64,000 nt of DNA from assembly GCA_000697355.1 (NCBI GenBank), contig JNEN01001251.1, positions 62,001 to 126,000 of the forward strand, read 5' to 3'. Of this stretch, positions 22,378 to 34,489 are shown piece by piece (the stretch's first letter is position 1; every line of letters begins with the position of its first letter). The translations under genes and the position numbers were made by a program. The notes under the pieces are model-generated. The model was not told where the DNA came from and searched no databases. It saw nothing but the letters and a program-made list of their open reading frames with translations. This DNA comes from Syncephalastrum monosporum B8922 (Eukaryota; Mucoromycota; Mucoromycetes; Mucorales; Syncephalastraceae).

Positions 22378-24423
22378 TTAGGACGAAGAGGAAGGGGAAG
22401 CAGAGAAGGAAGTACATGGGGAGGAGGCTGAAGAAGCAATGACCGACCACCGGCCGGCATCGCAGTTGGGGAGAACGTCGCAAGCGAGCGCTTTGTTGGA
22501 GGAAAAGACGTTGCCATCATGGCGCATAAGGAGCAACGGCAGCTCGAGGTAACGGCCGCCGTCGTTGCGTGTGACGAGCAGGTCGTGATTAGCGACCAAG
22601 AGGTCGTGGGTCGGAGGAAGCTCGAGAGAGAGGCTCGTCGTGCCTTCTTGGTCGTGGTGCTCTTTGACATGCAGCGGGCCGTGGGAACCGAGCCAGAATT
22701 CAAACAGTCTGCCAGGCACCGTGCCCTGCATCAGGTGCTGACCAACAAGTCGGACCGTATGAGACTGAATGACGTAGTCAACCGAGGATACCACAGGCAA
22801 AGGCATGATGCGACGCGGCGGCGAGAGCGGCGGCGAATAAGATGACGCTGTGCCCCGTTGACTCGCACCCGTATTGCTACTACTGCTCGTGTAGCTGCAG
22901 CTGCTCGTTGTGCTTGAACTGCTACTGCTGCTCGAACGTCGTCGCTGTTGTTGTTCTTGCAGTTGCTGTGATTGTTCGAGTTGCAGCAGATCTTCTTCGG
23001 GCTCGTAGTAAGAATACTCAAACTTGGCAATGCCGACAATCGTCCAGCAGAGATAGTCATCGACCCGTTCAACCGTCTCTTGACCAGGTTTGTCCGTGAC
23101 GCGTTTGGAGGGAAAGAAGTCGAGCCAGGTGGCGTTCATAGCTGTGTTGGACTCATCGTTGTTGTTTGCTTCGTCATTGACGTTCGTCGTGTTGCTGGAA
23201 GGAACGGATTTACCACTTGCGGAAAGGTAGACTGGTTCTTCACTGTTGCTGGCGGTGGCCAGCTGCAGGGCAATTTTCTGCATCTGGCTCACGGGACCAC
23301 ATGCGGCCGGCGCAATGCATCCACGTTCCACCTTGCGAATGATCATGGACGGTGACGTGACACCCGTCGTAGGATCCTTGAGCACGATCTCGCAGCCGTA
23401 TGTGATGGGCACACCGTTAGCAGACGACTGTTGCTGCTGCGGAGCGGCTGACTGGTCCATATGGCTGGGTTGGCGCACGACAATGATGTCGAAAGGCGTC
23501 CAGGCAGCATTCTTTGCACAGAGCTGGCCGTTTTGAGTGGTCATGTACTTTGTGCGGACGGTCTGCGAATTGATGCGGTTAAAGAGCGAGACGGGTGAAT
23601 TCGCGACAATACAGCTCGAGGCGTTGCGGGCCTTGCTGGTCTTTTTGCTGGGCTTGGAAATGATGGACACGGGCGAGGAGAAGAAGGTGGCGTATGGCAG
23701 CTTGGGAGGTTGCAGCGGCTGAGCCTGTGCGGGAGACTGTGCGGATTGGGGAGCGCCTAGACTGACGCGCAGACAAAACTGCTTTGCTTTGGCAGTGCCA
23801 GTAACGTGCAGGTACTTGAAGCTGCCCTGGCGGTCATCATCCAAAAGAATTTTCTGCTCTAGTGGTCGTTCGCCATTCTCGCATGCAATGGCCATCGAAA
23901 CCACGGGTGTGGAAGTGGGTCTACCATCCGCTGCACGTAAGGAGACCATGGGCGGGGGACACAAGAAACGTTTCTCGGAACCGTACGACTTCTGGGCAAC
24001 CGCCGCGTGCAAGCATGTGAGAGTAGTGAGTCTCTGACGGGGCTCTGGCTGCTGTTGCTGTTGCTGTTGTTGTTGCTGATGCTGCTGGACAGGAGCTTGC
24101 CGCCGTCTCACTTTCGAAACACGCTGTTCATCCAAAGCAGAGGATGCATGACGTCGCTTGGTAGGCACTTCGTCGTGACCACCATTAGAATCCAAGAGAC
24201 TCTCGATAGACATGGCACGATGCGTATTCTGGTGTTGACGGTGGTTTTGTGGGCGATGATAGTCGTGATGTTTGGAAAGTGTGGAGGTATGAGTGGGGTC
24301 GGGGAGATGGATCGGGTGAGCTCGGTCGACAGCTGACAGTAGTGAATCCATGGGTGACATGCCGATAAACTGGATCCTTTTACTGGAACCAAACACTTGT
24401 TCTGATATAATGTGTTGTTCCAT
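22378..24423 (-). CDS. CSL-family (Su(H)/RBP-J/LAG-1) transcription factor
   Basis: Single open frame, no introns, 681 residues from the ATG at 24423 (an in-frame ATG at 24507 would add 28 hydrophobic residues, one at 24360 would remove 21). Diagnostic RHR-N/LAG1 DNA-binding segment: TCLHAAVAQKSYGSEKRFLC with PPPMV, then KAKQFCLRVSLG, SKPSKKTSKARN, NRINSQTVRTKYM; then the beta-trefoil domain with FDIIVV, GCEIVLKDPTTGV, IIRKVERG and LDFFPSKR. A poly-Gln run (about residues 120-135), a Ser-rich insertion near the C-terminus and an SSSS end are low complexity. CSL proteins bind GTGRGAA-type sites; fungi have no Notch, and fission yeast homologues (Cbf11/Cbf12) act in lipid, adhesion and cell-cycle control. 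Start codon uncertain, family firm. Confidence 0.93.
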   Translation of the reverse strand: MEQHIISEQVFGSSKRIQFIGMSPMDSLLSAVDRAHPIHLPDPTHTSTLSKHHDYHRPQNHRQHQNTHRAMSIESLLDSNGGHDEVPTKRRHASSALDEQRVSKVRRRQAPVQQHQQQQQQQQQQPEPRQRLTTLTCLHAAVAQKSYGSEKRFLCPPPMVSLRAADGRPTSTPVVSMAIACENGERPLEQKILLDDDRQGSFKYLHVTGTAKAKQFCLRVSLGAPQSAQSPAQAQPLQPPKLPYATFFSSPVSIISKPSKKTSKARNASSCIVANSPVSLFNRINSQTVRTKYMTTQNGQLCAKNAAWTPFDIIVVRQPSHMDQSAAPQQQQSSANGVPITYGCEIVLKDPTTGVTSPSMIIRKVERGCIAPAACGPVSQMQKIALQLATASNSEEPVYLSASGKSVPSSNTTNVNDEANNNDESNTAMNATWLDFFPSKRVTDKPGQETVERVDDYLCWTIVGIAKFEYSYYEPEEDLLQLEQSQQLQEQQQRRRSSSSSSSSTTSSCSYTSSSSNTGASQRGTASSYSPPLSPPRRIMPLPVVSSVDYVIQSHTVRLVGQHLMQGTVPGRLFEFWLGSHGPLHVKEHHDQEGTTSLSLELPPTHDLLVANHDLLVTRNDGGRYLELPLLLMRHDGNVFSSNKALACDVLPNCDAGRWSVIASSASSPCTSFSASPSSSS

Positions 24424-24507
24424 GAAAGAAGAGAGAAAAGGGGTCAAGGCGAAATAACAAAAAGAACAAAGGAAACAAAAAAAGGGGGATAGGGCAAATG
24501 GGTTCAT

Positions 24508-25794
24508 TCAAATAAAGCTTTCCGCCAACATTTATTGGCTCATCCGTTCCAGAGATAAGATGGAGCTTGTTATCACGTGTGCAAGTTTCCCACCCATCGT
24601 TTCCCAGGAGGGAAGCAGTTCGTAGGTCAATGGATTCGTTATCTATATACCCTCGAGATGCAAATATAACCTCCCTCTTCACTCCTTGATCGAGCAGCAC
24701 CGTAGCCTTGGTGATTGACTCCTTAAAAACTCGGTGTGGGAATAGCCAAAGTTGGATTGGAGGAGAATGACAAATGCAGGCTAATCAATCTTTTGTCCAG
24801 CATCAAGAAAACAAAAGAGATCCTTACCCGCACATTGGCCCAAGATGGAAATGATAAGGACGTTACTGATATGCATAAGCAATTTGATTCGCCCTGTCAG
24901 ACGAAGTACTCCGATATATACGCTTGCCGTGGGAATCATTTGACGAAATTATAGACTGGATCTCCACCCAGTCAGCCTACATCGCGGGAAATTTATTCGA
25001 TTGCGACATTTTGACGAGATGCCTTCCTCCTGTTTGGTTTGTGCTGACCGGACCGGACGGGGTTCTCTTCCCCTTTTCTCCTCTTTGCTTGACTCCCCTC
25101 CCCCCAAATTTTACCTCTTTTTTGTTTATCCCCCCAAATAGCTATTCGGTGATTCAATGCAAAGGAATGACTCGGAAGGCACAGTTGATAAAAACTGACT
25201 TTTTATTCCTCCATCTCGTGTAGAATTATATCTCAGAAGATGTACACCATGATTACAAACGAAGGAATAAGACGACTGGTTTTGGGGAACTCGAATAAAT
25301 AAGAAAATGTCTGTCCGAAATCAAAAGATAGAGAGAAATATGTTATAGGCAGATAGATAGAGACATATTTTACATGGACGTGCATGACACAGCACATTCC
25401 TGATTTTCTCACGCGACTTACCAACCGGCGCGTGTGCGACCCGTTTTGTCTGTCCGCGGCAAAATCTGCAAAATATTACTTTTCCACGCCCACGATTAGA
25501 CTTTCAACGCCTCAATCCCAAATCCCGTATGAGCGTTTCGTTGCCTGATCATATGCCTGCAAAAGGACGCATCACCGGGTCATCTGGTACCACAACCCGT
25601 TGCTCGGCACTTTGATTCGCGGCTTGTTGCCACTAATCTATTTCCATTCTTTCTTTAAACTTCGTCATATGCACCACATCCCCCGAAAAAAAAAAAACGG
25701 AAACGGAAACGAATAAAAACAAATAAAACAAATAAAAATACAAAGATACATGCATATGATATATTGGTGACAGAAATAATAGAAAAGTATAATA
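24508..25794. other. Intergenic region, 1.3 kb
   Basis: Short frames on both strands without family motifs. Includes the CSL promoter (near 24508) and T-rich tracts at 25060-25140. No supported gene. Confidence 0.5.
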
Positions 25795-27424
25795 TTACAG
25801 GCCGCCTTCCATCGTCTGTTCCGTCTTGCTCTGTCGTTGTTGTAAGACGGGCGACAATGCATGCGTGCTGCTGTTGCCGACGCTGTACATTTCGCGCTTC
25901 CGCCGCGCGCGCATCTCGATTCGTTTCCGGGCGAGCTTGTAAGAGCCGACACCGCAGCAAAGCACATTGTAGAAAAACTCGGGCAGATATGACAGGTATC
26001 CGTCCACGAGGGCCATCCAGCCCGTCATGCGAGGTACGTCTTCCTCGTGGTGTTTGGTGACCGCGTCTTGCGGACCAAAGTATTTGGTCATCAGTAGAGT
26101 GGCCACAGTCATGACCGCACAAATAATAATGACTTCCAAGCCATTTTTGACAGCCTCGGCCGGCCAGGCCAAACCGTCGCTCGAGTGTGTTCCATCGGTA
26201 CCTTTGATGACGTGGACGGTCTCCAAGATGGTAAGGAGGATATCACCAAAGTAGAAAATGAACATGATTGGACCCTTGACACACCAGAACATCCCGTGTG
26301 CGCTGATTTTACCGCGTTTCCATTCCTTGTCGAATACGGCGAGATAGATGAATAAAGCCGACAAAATGAGGGACAGCGCCGCAAAGTTGATGATTGTCAG
26401 GTACACGTAGGCGCCTTTGAAACTGTAGGAGCCGTCGCAGTAGCGCCCCTTAAGCTCGGCAAAGATGGACACGAACGCATCAATGATGGACCTACGCGCA
26501 TTTCAATTTGGCGTCAGCTTCACGACCACAGCTAAAGGCACGGGTTTTCTCTAGATTTACCAGATAGGGAACTGAAGAACGCAAATGTCGGTAATGACAC
26601 GATAGTGGAAGCCGAATTTTGACTTTCTGCGTAATGCGAGTCAATATAAAAAGAATTGGAATCATGCCAAGTTTGCTGCGCTTACAGATTGACTTTGAAC
26701 AGGCCAAAGACCTTAGTCTGGATTGGTTCCTTGAGATCGCCGGCTTCTTCGTAATAAGGCTGTAGATATGCCTGTAAGCAGCCGTATAAGTTATAGACAG
26801 CAAAGGCTTCAAAGAGAGTGGCAAAAAATATGATGGTTGTGGAATAATCGTAACGAAGGTAGGAAACCCACTGGACTGCATATTAGCTAGGATGAAAAAT
26901 TAAGCATATGGTTGAACGTACTGATAAGGTAGCATAGACGGCCGGGTAGAGCAATACTCGGAGTTTATGACGTTGTATATTTGGATCACTGGGCGAAAAG
27001 CAGAGATTACTATGGTCGATCCCGGATTGCACGCTTCGCTCCCAAAGACTTACTAGTAGTTGCGAACGTGTTTCCAGATAGTAACCAAGGTAACTATCCA
27101 GATTATGACGAGCAGAAGTAGACACACCAGCCAGCCCCAAATGTGCCAATTTTCGCTAGAATGAATTTATGAGTCCAATCGTCCGACAATGGACACACGA
27201 CTTTGATGAAATGCTTACTAGGGCTCGTGAATGAGGTTGCTAAAGTTGAAGGACGGGTTACTAGTAGAATGTTTGATTTGGTTAATAACGCCAAAAAAAG
27301 GGTCCATGGAAACCCGAGAAAAGTCGTATACTACGTACAAACCACCGTCGGTTTGGAGGCCACCGGTGTTGGGGCAGCTGTCGTTCGAACTGCTGCTATC
27401 ACTGCTGCTGTTACCGCTGTCCAT
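25795..27424 (-). CDS. TMEM184/organic-solute-transporter-alpha family membrane protein (DUF300)
   Basis: Exons (coding order) 27424-27219, 27155-27054, 26988-26922, 26870-26686, 26626-26561 and 26491-25795 give about 440 residues. Short Ser/Asn-rich N-terminus, then seven predicted membrane helices (WGWLVCLLLLVIIWIVTLVT first). Family signatures: HVRNYYDPNIQRHKLRVLLY, FEAFAVYNLYGCLQAYL, KSKFGFHYRVITDICVLQFPIW, and GMFWCVKGPIMFIFYFGD. Fungal and plant members (LAZ1-like) sit in the vacuolar or plasma membrane; transport substrate unknown. The acceptor before WVSYLRYDY was chosen because the preceding AG would break the frame. The gene shares a ~950-bp divergent promoter region with the hydrolase gene at 28376. 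Confidence 0.92.
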
Positions 27425-28375
27425 AGCAGTCTATTTTCGAGAAGAGAGCAGCAACGCAAATGAAAAATGAAAAAAGAAGGAGAAGAGGGGTAAACGGCAG
27501 TAGCAAGTTACGTTATGTACGAAAGCGTCTGTTTTTTTTTTAGGTACAAGAATAATGTGCCTCATGAAGGGTCGGAACAGGGCGCACCAGAAGGAGAATG
27601 TGTGGCGCCTGAGGTCGTACAAAGCCGTCTTGGCATCCCAATCACCCTCCGCTTTTGCATGTTGAGCCACCTCTTCTCTTTTCCTTCATTGCTTCGGATG
27701 TTACCGACTCTAGCTTATTGACTCCGCTTTGCTTCTCTCTCATTGTTTGTTCTGAGCCTCTTCTTCGTGCGCCTCATTGCAGAAGAAGAGAACATTTCGT
27801 CTCTGCGTTTCTGTTTACCCCACATCTCAAACCTGTCCACACACAGACACAGACATCGGTCACCCCTTTCTCGTACCTGGGCAAGCGTAAATATTCGCAA
27901 CCGGGGTATTGGTTTCAATGCAATTTTCTGCCATTTCATATTGGCGGGGACTTCCAGATTCCTTAAACATGAGCAGTAAAACCGGGTCATCTTTCGCCAG
28001 GTAAACAGCGTTGCCAAGAATCAAAAAATCTCTCTTAAATAAGGTTAATGTGCCCCCGCGTAAACTATTGGCCCGGCACTACCATGGATCCTTCAACCGA
28101 GACCCACCGGTCCTACATAAACATAATGTTTTCCAACATCCAACACACTCGAACAGAACATCCCCACCCTTTGTCGTTTCACCTTTTCGTTGATGTACTG
28201 TTATTCTTGATCGCTGTATAGACGCGTATGAATGCCTTACCTAATAAGAACAATTTACCATGCAATAATCGTTTGTCATGCATTTTATTTTGCTTTCAGG
28301 GTTTTTTCTACAAAAGCCAGCCGAGTCTTGATTTTCGATTGACGTTTGCCTCTTTTTCCAGTCTATTATTCCTCA
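27425..28375. promoter_or_regulatory. Divergent intergenic (likely bidirectional promoter) region
   Basis: Separates the starts of the minus-strand TMEM184-like gene and the plus-strand hydrolase. Contains T/C-rich tracts (27690-27800) but no supported gene; short frames here have no motifs. Confidence 0.5.
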
Positions 28376-29847
28376 ATGTCCAAAGTAAAACTTTTCCATC
28401 ATGCCTCTCCTGTCGGGATCAAGCTCAGGAATGGTTCTTCAGTTTGTCTGGCTGATTACATTGCCGAGAACTGTCCTTCGATTGTCGGTCCTCAAGCCTG
28501 CTACCATCATACCCCTTATCTCTACAACGGCCACTTACAAACCGCTTATGCGGCTTATTATAATGGAACACCTACTATGAATGATGTTTCTTATGAAAGG
28601 TAGACCAATTTGTGAATAATCACCACAGTTATAATTGACAATGTCTAGAGAGATGTTGTCAATGCCTGATGGTGGTCAGGTGTCTCTTGATTGGACCCCG
28701 TCTTCGACTCAGAAGCCTTTGGATAACACACCCACGCTTGTTGTATTGCACGGCTTGACCGGAGGAAGTCATGAATCCTATATCCGTGGCCTGCTCGAAG
28801 TCGTATGTTGCAGTTTAGTTGGAAGCATCATCGTTTATTCATGCAGAGGAAATATGGTTTAGGTCACGCGCCCTCCTTTTAATTATCGCGGCGTGGTATT
28901 CAATGCACGCGGCTGTGCTAATACCGAACTCACTACCCCTCAACTCTTCAATGGCGCCTACACAGATGACTTGCGCCGTGTATTGAACCATATTGTCAAG
29001 GTCCTTCCTGAAGGCACCCCTCTCATTGGTATAGGGTATTCCTTAGGTTCTAACATTCTCGTCAAGGTGAGCCTTTCCTTCAATATACACGCACAATGGA
29101 CTCATGCCGCGTGGTAAATAGTACCTGGGCGAAGAAGGCGATAAGGCACCCTTCAAGGCAGCCATTTCTGTCGGCAACCCATTTGACTTTGTAAAGTGAG
29201 TACACAGGATTTTCTTGACAAACGCAACAAATGTGACTAATGTAGAATCCATCAGCTCTGGCTATGCCCTTGATCGCGACTACTTTACTCGCAATGTTTA
29301 CTCGCGCAGTATGGCTGGTAATTTGAAGCGCGCTTTCTCTAGGTAAGCTATTGCATGGTAGACACTTTCAGACGCTCACTATATGCAATCCAGACACACT
29401 GAAATGTTATGCAAGCACCCTGATATCCACTTGGACCAAGTCATGGCTTCGCAAACGATCCGTCAATTCGATGACGCTTGCACGCGCCGCATTTTTGGCT
29501 ATACCACCGTGAATAACTACTACCGCGATGCCAGCTCTTGCCGCTTCATTGAGCACGTGCGTGTGCCGCTGCTCTGCTTTAATGCACTCGACGATCCGAT
29601 CGCGGTCGAAGAGTCCATTCCTTATGACGAAATCAAGATTAACCCATACGTTGTACTCGCCACTACAGATAAAGGCGGTCATCTTGGTTGGTTCGAGCAT
29701 AGCTGGCAACCAACACGTTGGATCGTCAAGCCACTTGCCGAATTCATCGTTGCCATGTTTGAAGCACACGATATCCGTACCAAACCTTTGCATTTGGATC
29801 CTGAGTCGATCGACAAGAGCGTCGATGAAATCCAAGCTAAGGAGTAA
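28376..29847 (+). CDS. Alpha/beta-hydrolase, ABHD1/3-Eht1/Eeb1-type
   Basis: Exons 28376-28599, 28649-28802, 28863-29066, 29122-29195, 29256-29342 and 29394-29847 give about 398 residues. Family features: NGHLQTAY near the N-terminus, PTLVVLHGLTGGSHESYIR (oxyanion side), FNARGCANTELTTPQLFNGAYTDDL, nucleophile elbow GIGYSLGSN (S186), acid in FNALDDP (D314 or D315) and catalytic His in GGHLGW (H344). Members are medium-chain acyltransferase/esterases (yeast Eht1, Eeb1, YMR210w) or phospholipases (ABHD3), acting on lipid droplets or ER. For exon 5, the first AG after the intron would lead to a stop, so the acceptor at 29255 is used. The substrate cannot be told from sequence. Confidence 0.92.
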
Positions 29848-29859
29848 TAGAGTACACTA

Positions 29860-29905
29860 GACTGCTAGCCTGCTAGACTACTAGACTACTAGACTACTAG
29901 ACTAC
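29860..29905. repeat. Short tandem repeat of TAGACTAC-type units
   Basis: About four to five copies of an 8-9-bp unit (ctagactac) lie immediately after the hydrolase stop codon, in the gap before the convergent acyltransferase stop. Confidence 0.8.
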
Positions 29906-29997
29906 ATCACATGTTTATTTATATCGCATAATTGCATGCTCCTTACTCTCTCATTCTTCTTTTGCACTACACGCACAATATACCGCACTCCAGCTAA

Positions 29998-32900
29998 TTA
30001 GAGTTTAGCTTTTTCAGTCTTCTTCATCAGTGCTCTTTGGTTGGGTGATGGCTTGGCGTTGTCTTGCGCAATAATAGAGGCGAGTCGTAAGACACGAGAA
30101 CTCACTGAATAGTCTCGTCAAATAAATGAAAGGGCAACTATACATGGTTCAAACGTACCTGCTGCATTATCACGTCTGTTCTTGCCTTCTCTGCGGAACT
30201 GGCCGATGCGATCTGCTAAATTCCACAGATGTCCTTGTGGAATTAAGATCCCGTTTGACAGCTGGGGCATGAATTCGGTACTCAAGGAAAGTTCAGACCA
30301 CGACTTGGGCTGCGTATGGTGACGCATTCGGAGGATGCCCAATTGCGCATATGACTTGAGCGCGGTTCCGAGCGACTCCTTATTCACAGCCTCTAAGTAG
30401 CTCTTCAAAGGCGAGATGAGTTTCATCGACGGATATGTTTGATAGTGCAAGCATTACCAGGTCACCTTGATAGTAAAGCGTTTTACCCAAGGACTGCAGC
30501 CGACCGGCAAACATAGCCAAGTCTACCCAAGGCGCAGGGTCGCCTATGTTCATACTTGGGGGCACCAGGGAGAAAAGGCTGACGCATGCAAGCCAGTACG
30601 CATCCACGAACGGCCAGATGAGAAAGCACAAGAAATCTATACAGTCGTAAGAGAGGATTAGTCGTCGTACACCTAGCGTCTTGCTGAGTACTCATACCAT
30701 AGTTTTCACGTCCATAATTCCATTCCTCGTCAGATAAGCCGACCCAGCCATCCTCGCTGACGCACAAGACACGCTGATCCACCAGCCATTGTACCGTACG
30801 CCTGGTGTTACTCTCAACACCACCCGGCGTGTAAATCATTTCCAGTTTAAGAAGGCCCGACAAGAAGCTGACTTGGTCCAGTAGTTCGGCATATTGTAGA
30901 CGCTGTTTGAGTTTTCCGCCGCCTCTTTTAACCATTGTATAGAGCGCAGCGCACACAATTGCTATTATATACATGCAGATATGAGTACTCGCTTAAAGTG
31001 TTTAAATTATGTGTCAATTACCCTCTTCCACGAAAAGATGGATCACTTGGTTTCGATAGTATGAAAGCTCAAAACGGTCAATGCCATAGTACGTTGGCTC
31101 AAGGATATCCTTTTGCTTGTGCTCGCCGATCAAGTCCTTGTGAATCGTAAGAGACCTGGTTTAATATACATACATATCAATGATATCTTCACACCCGAAA
31201 TTCTGTACGACGTACCGATGAACCACCTCATCGGTGGACATGCCATGGAACTCGGCAACGCTGCCGCCTTTGACTTTGATCATACTGATCAGCCAGTTGA
31301 CACGCCGCACGAGCTCGGTCTTGCCCACGCCGCGACCTCGTAAAGTCAGAATCACCGTTCCCACCAAAGCAGACGGCATGATAACTGAGGCATTATTCTA
31401 TTCAATATATACAGGAATTTGTCAGTGCTTACTTATTTCGTAGCTGAGTATCATGGTAACCATCTTACAATATCGGCGAGGGCTCTAAGTTGAGAAATTA
31501 AGTTACCAAGTATATATCAGCAACATGGTGGTTATATTGCATCATCAAGGGAGGGGGGCTGAACTTACTTGTAGCCGAAAGACTTGATAATCACATTGCG
31601 GTCATTGCTGCTTTCAAGACGAAGAGCACTTTTCCACGAGTAATGTTATTTAGATCTAATATTCGCTGCACCGTTTTCGCAAGTTTACTTACCTTCGGTG
31701 CTCTAGTTCCTTTTGAAGCCATACGCGTAAAGAGTATGGTTTTCCAAGTCGTACTGTGTCAAAGAAGAATGATTATCACATATTGAAAGGAACGCGATTT
31801 GATGTGGATTCCTACCGTCGACTTGACCCCACTTGACTTGCAAGACATTAGCGCTCTTCAAAAGTCCCCTTCATTGGAACAATCTGCGTCAATAGACAGT
31901 AAAATGTACGACATGTAGTGCTTGGAAAATAAGCTCACCATAGACTTTCTTTTTCTTTCGGAACACCGAGCAGCTCATTTGCATAACTGAATAATCAAAA
32001 TAATGTGTGTATGAGTAAGTATGGCGTTCGATTTCCTTTCTTCCCTCCCACGTGCGTTGATGTCTCGATAATCTTGTCATAGCTGGCGGATAAAGGCACA
32101 ATATAGCAGTCCTGGACGCGGTTATCCATAATAGCATTGAGGATAATCTTGATGAAGCCCAATTTCGGAGCCAAGAGCTTGCCGATACGCGATCGTGTGC
32201 CTTCAACAAAGCATTGCAAATTCACTTGCATGATTGCACAATGAGCGGAACGAAAAAATCCGATTTATGCGTTTACCCAAGCCTTGATTGATACTTACTG
32301 CCTTCTAACATGAGAGTCGTAATGTATTCCTCGAGCACAGTTTTGTATAACATGTCATCGCCCCACTGTCGGCGGATATACAGCGCACCCGATGATTTCA
32401 TGATATTTCCTAGTCCCGGTAGATTCATGTTGTTTCCACCAATGACGTGAGGTAGTTGAATTCCTGTGACAAAAGATAAAAATGGTATTCAAAATGCTGT
32501 CAGCTACAATATAGCTTTTGGTAATGCAAGCATGCAACTTTGTGTTTCTGGTAGCACATACCGAGCCGAAACATAACATAATTGATCACGAGATAATCAA
32601 CGTGGGACCTATGAGCTGGAAGGAATACCAAAGACTGTTTGCGAGTTTCCGCTAATCTCGCCACGCGCTTCAGCTGGATCATGTAACATAGGAAAATTTG
32701 CGAGAATGTATGTAAATTCGGCCCATCGTATGCTCTTCTTTTGCCCAACACCGATATCCACCATGGCTTACCTCCGCCCATTCACTTTCTTTGATATAAA
32801 TCCCTTGGTTGTAAAGACGAGCCAAACCAAAGTTAACAGCGAACGCCAGCGATCTTTGCATAAGGTTGCATTTAATAAGGTTACATATGTGATACACATA

Positions 32901-33578
32901 CACAAATAAAAGCGAATCATTCTGACTTGTTCCACGTACCTGACAATCCGCGGATTATCCATAGTAACAACGCACTCGTTTGTAATTTTCTGGGCAATGA
33001 CAAGCAATTCTTGACGCCTAGCTTTTTTGAGCCGATCATAGTAACGCTTTTGCTCAGCTGGTGACATCTTTTTTCTTTCCAAGATCTTTTCCATTTGCTG
33101 GACGGCCTGCTGACTCGCCATCGCATTGATCACGTTGGCAACTATACGATATTAAAGTGATCCCCACCATAATATGTGATTAGATACAAAACCCCTATTA
33201 AGCCGAGCCATCGCATCGATGTACAAGTAGATTACGGATGTACCTTGAGTCCTGCCGAGTACAAGCTCTTTCATTCTGCCCGAGAAGCCAGGATAGAGGA
33301 TTTTATTGCCGATATATTTGTCGTATCCTCGCCAGCCCTGGAGAGTATGAGCAAGGTCAACTAGACAGCAAGCATTAACGATAAACGCACCTCGCCTTGA
33401 TAATGCAGCTTGATGTTGGTAATAAATGCCAGTGGGCTGTCGCGCAGATGCTGTGGCTCGTGTGCCCTGATATACGCGCATCGCAGAGATAAACAGATTG
33501 GTACACGTTGTTTCATTGTATTGATAAGTCAAGTCCACTGTCTCACATGATATTACGGTGTTTGTCGTGGTCGCTCAT
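29998..33578 (-). CDS. Glycerol-3-phosphate/dihydroxyacetone-phosphate acyltransferase (PlsB/GPAT-DHAPAT type)
   Basis: Nineteen exons (coding order) 33578-33547, 33466-33391, 33337-33244, 33141-32940, 32853-32772, 32673-32562, 32463-32299, 32224-32056, 31986-31939, 31868-31816, 31753-31693, 31628-31569, 31484-31469 (16 nt), 31397-31216, 31155-31022, 30961-30698, 30636-30458, 30402-30159, 30104-29998; 759 residues, all phases fit. Acyltransferase blocks: PAHRSHVDYLVINY (block I, H183 and D188), GALYIRRQWGDD (block II), CFVEGTRSR (block III) and YIVPLSASYDK (block IV). The C-terminal half has the GPAT extension (KRGGGKLKQRLQYAELLDQ, HTQPKSW). The enzyme does the first step of glycerolipid or ether-lipid synthesis on mitochondrial, ER or peroxisomal membranes. 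No peroxisomal targeting signal is evident (C-terminus KAKL is only distantly SKL-like). The intron 31987-32055 needs a GC donor to keep the conserved YANELLG. Confidence 0.93.
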
Positions 33579-33861
33579 GGTTGCTGGTGGTGATATTTAT
33601 TATCGCACTGTAGTGATTTAAAGAATGACCCTGGAGTGGGAAAAGAGAGGAAAACGAAAAATCATGACACAAGAAAATAAATATATTGAATTCATCTTTC
33701 CCCACATTAACCGCTGTTCACGTGGCAACTCGACAAGAAAAACAGGACGATACTTTTTTTGTTGGTGCGAATTCGTGTCGCCTCTTTCTCATTTTCTTTT
33801 ATTCGAAAACAAAAAGGGACCAAGCAAAGAGAGGAACGAATATGAGGATGCATCAATATAT

Positions 33862-34489
33862 TTAGGCAGAGGTCTCGGCCTTCTTCTGCTTCTGGGCCTG
33901 CGTGTCTAATGAATGGGCAAGACAACAATGAGCCATTACTCTTCTCCTCTCTGTTGTCAACCAAGAAAATCGATAACTTACTCTCACGGAAGCCGTTCAA
34001 GAAGCGACGGTGGACCTGCTTCAGGTAGCTCATGCGGCCAGTACCAGTGGTCTTTCTGCGCTTAGCCTTCTCGGACCAGTTGTCTATGTAACATGAATGC
34101 ATTAGGAATGAGCATCGAATATAATGTTGAAAAAAAAAAAACACTTACACTTGCGGATCTTAGCAGCGGGGTAACCGCACGAAGCGCAGGTCTTCTTCTG
34201 CTTGTGGAGCGAGCGTCTGCCGCAGCGACGGCAAAGCGTGTGCGTCTTGGTCTGGCGCTTACCGAACGAGGTGGTACCCTTGGTCTATAGGATGATGCAA
34301 ATTACAGGGTGAATGGAATGTCCGAGATGTGGGCTGACAGAAACTCCCGCTCTCCTTCATCGACACATCCATCCATCGATCCATCCATCGATCTGTTCAT
34401 TCATCCATTCGTTTCTCGTATCGATGCGTGCGGTTTGCTGAGAGGGAAGGAGACGGGAGCTGCATCGATGTTGTATGTCTACGTACCAT
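33862..34489 (-). CDS. RPL37: 60S ribosomal protein eL37
   Basis: Exons (coding order) 34489-34487 (ATG alone), 34284-34149, 34083-33982 and 33905-33862 give 94 residues, the family length. Sequence shows [20 protein letters not shown], a CxxC...CxxC zinc finger ([20 protein letters not shown]) and [19 protein letters not shown]. It is a component of the large ribosomal subunit. Exon 1 is only the start codon, followed by a GTACGT donor; the 202-nt first intron carries a CATC (GATG on the coding strand) repeat, shared in type with the two other ribosomal-protein genes in this window. Confidence 0.96.
34366..34409 (-). repeat. GATG/GATC-type repeat in eL37 first intron
   Basis: On the plus strand, CATCCATCCATCGATCCATC followed by ATCGATCTGTTCATTCATCC; on the coding strand this reads as GATG units. 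It lies inside intron 1 of eL37. Confidence 0.85.

Noticed and set aside
27515..28300. Several short frames in the TMEM184/hydrolase divergent region
   Set aside because: All lack motifs and overlap in conflicting frames; T/C-rich promoter sequence explains them.
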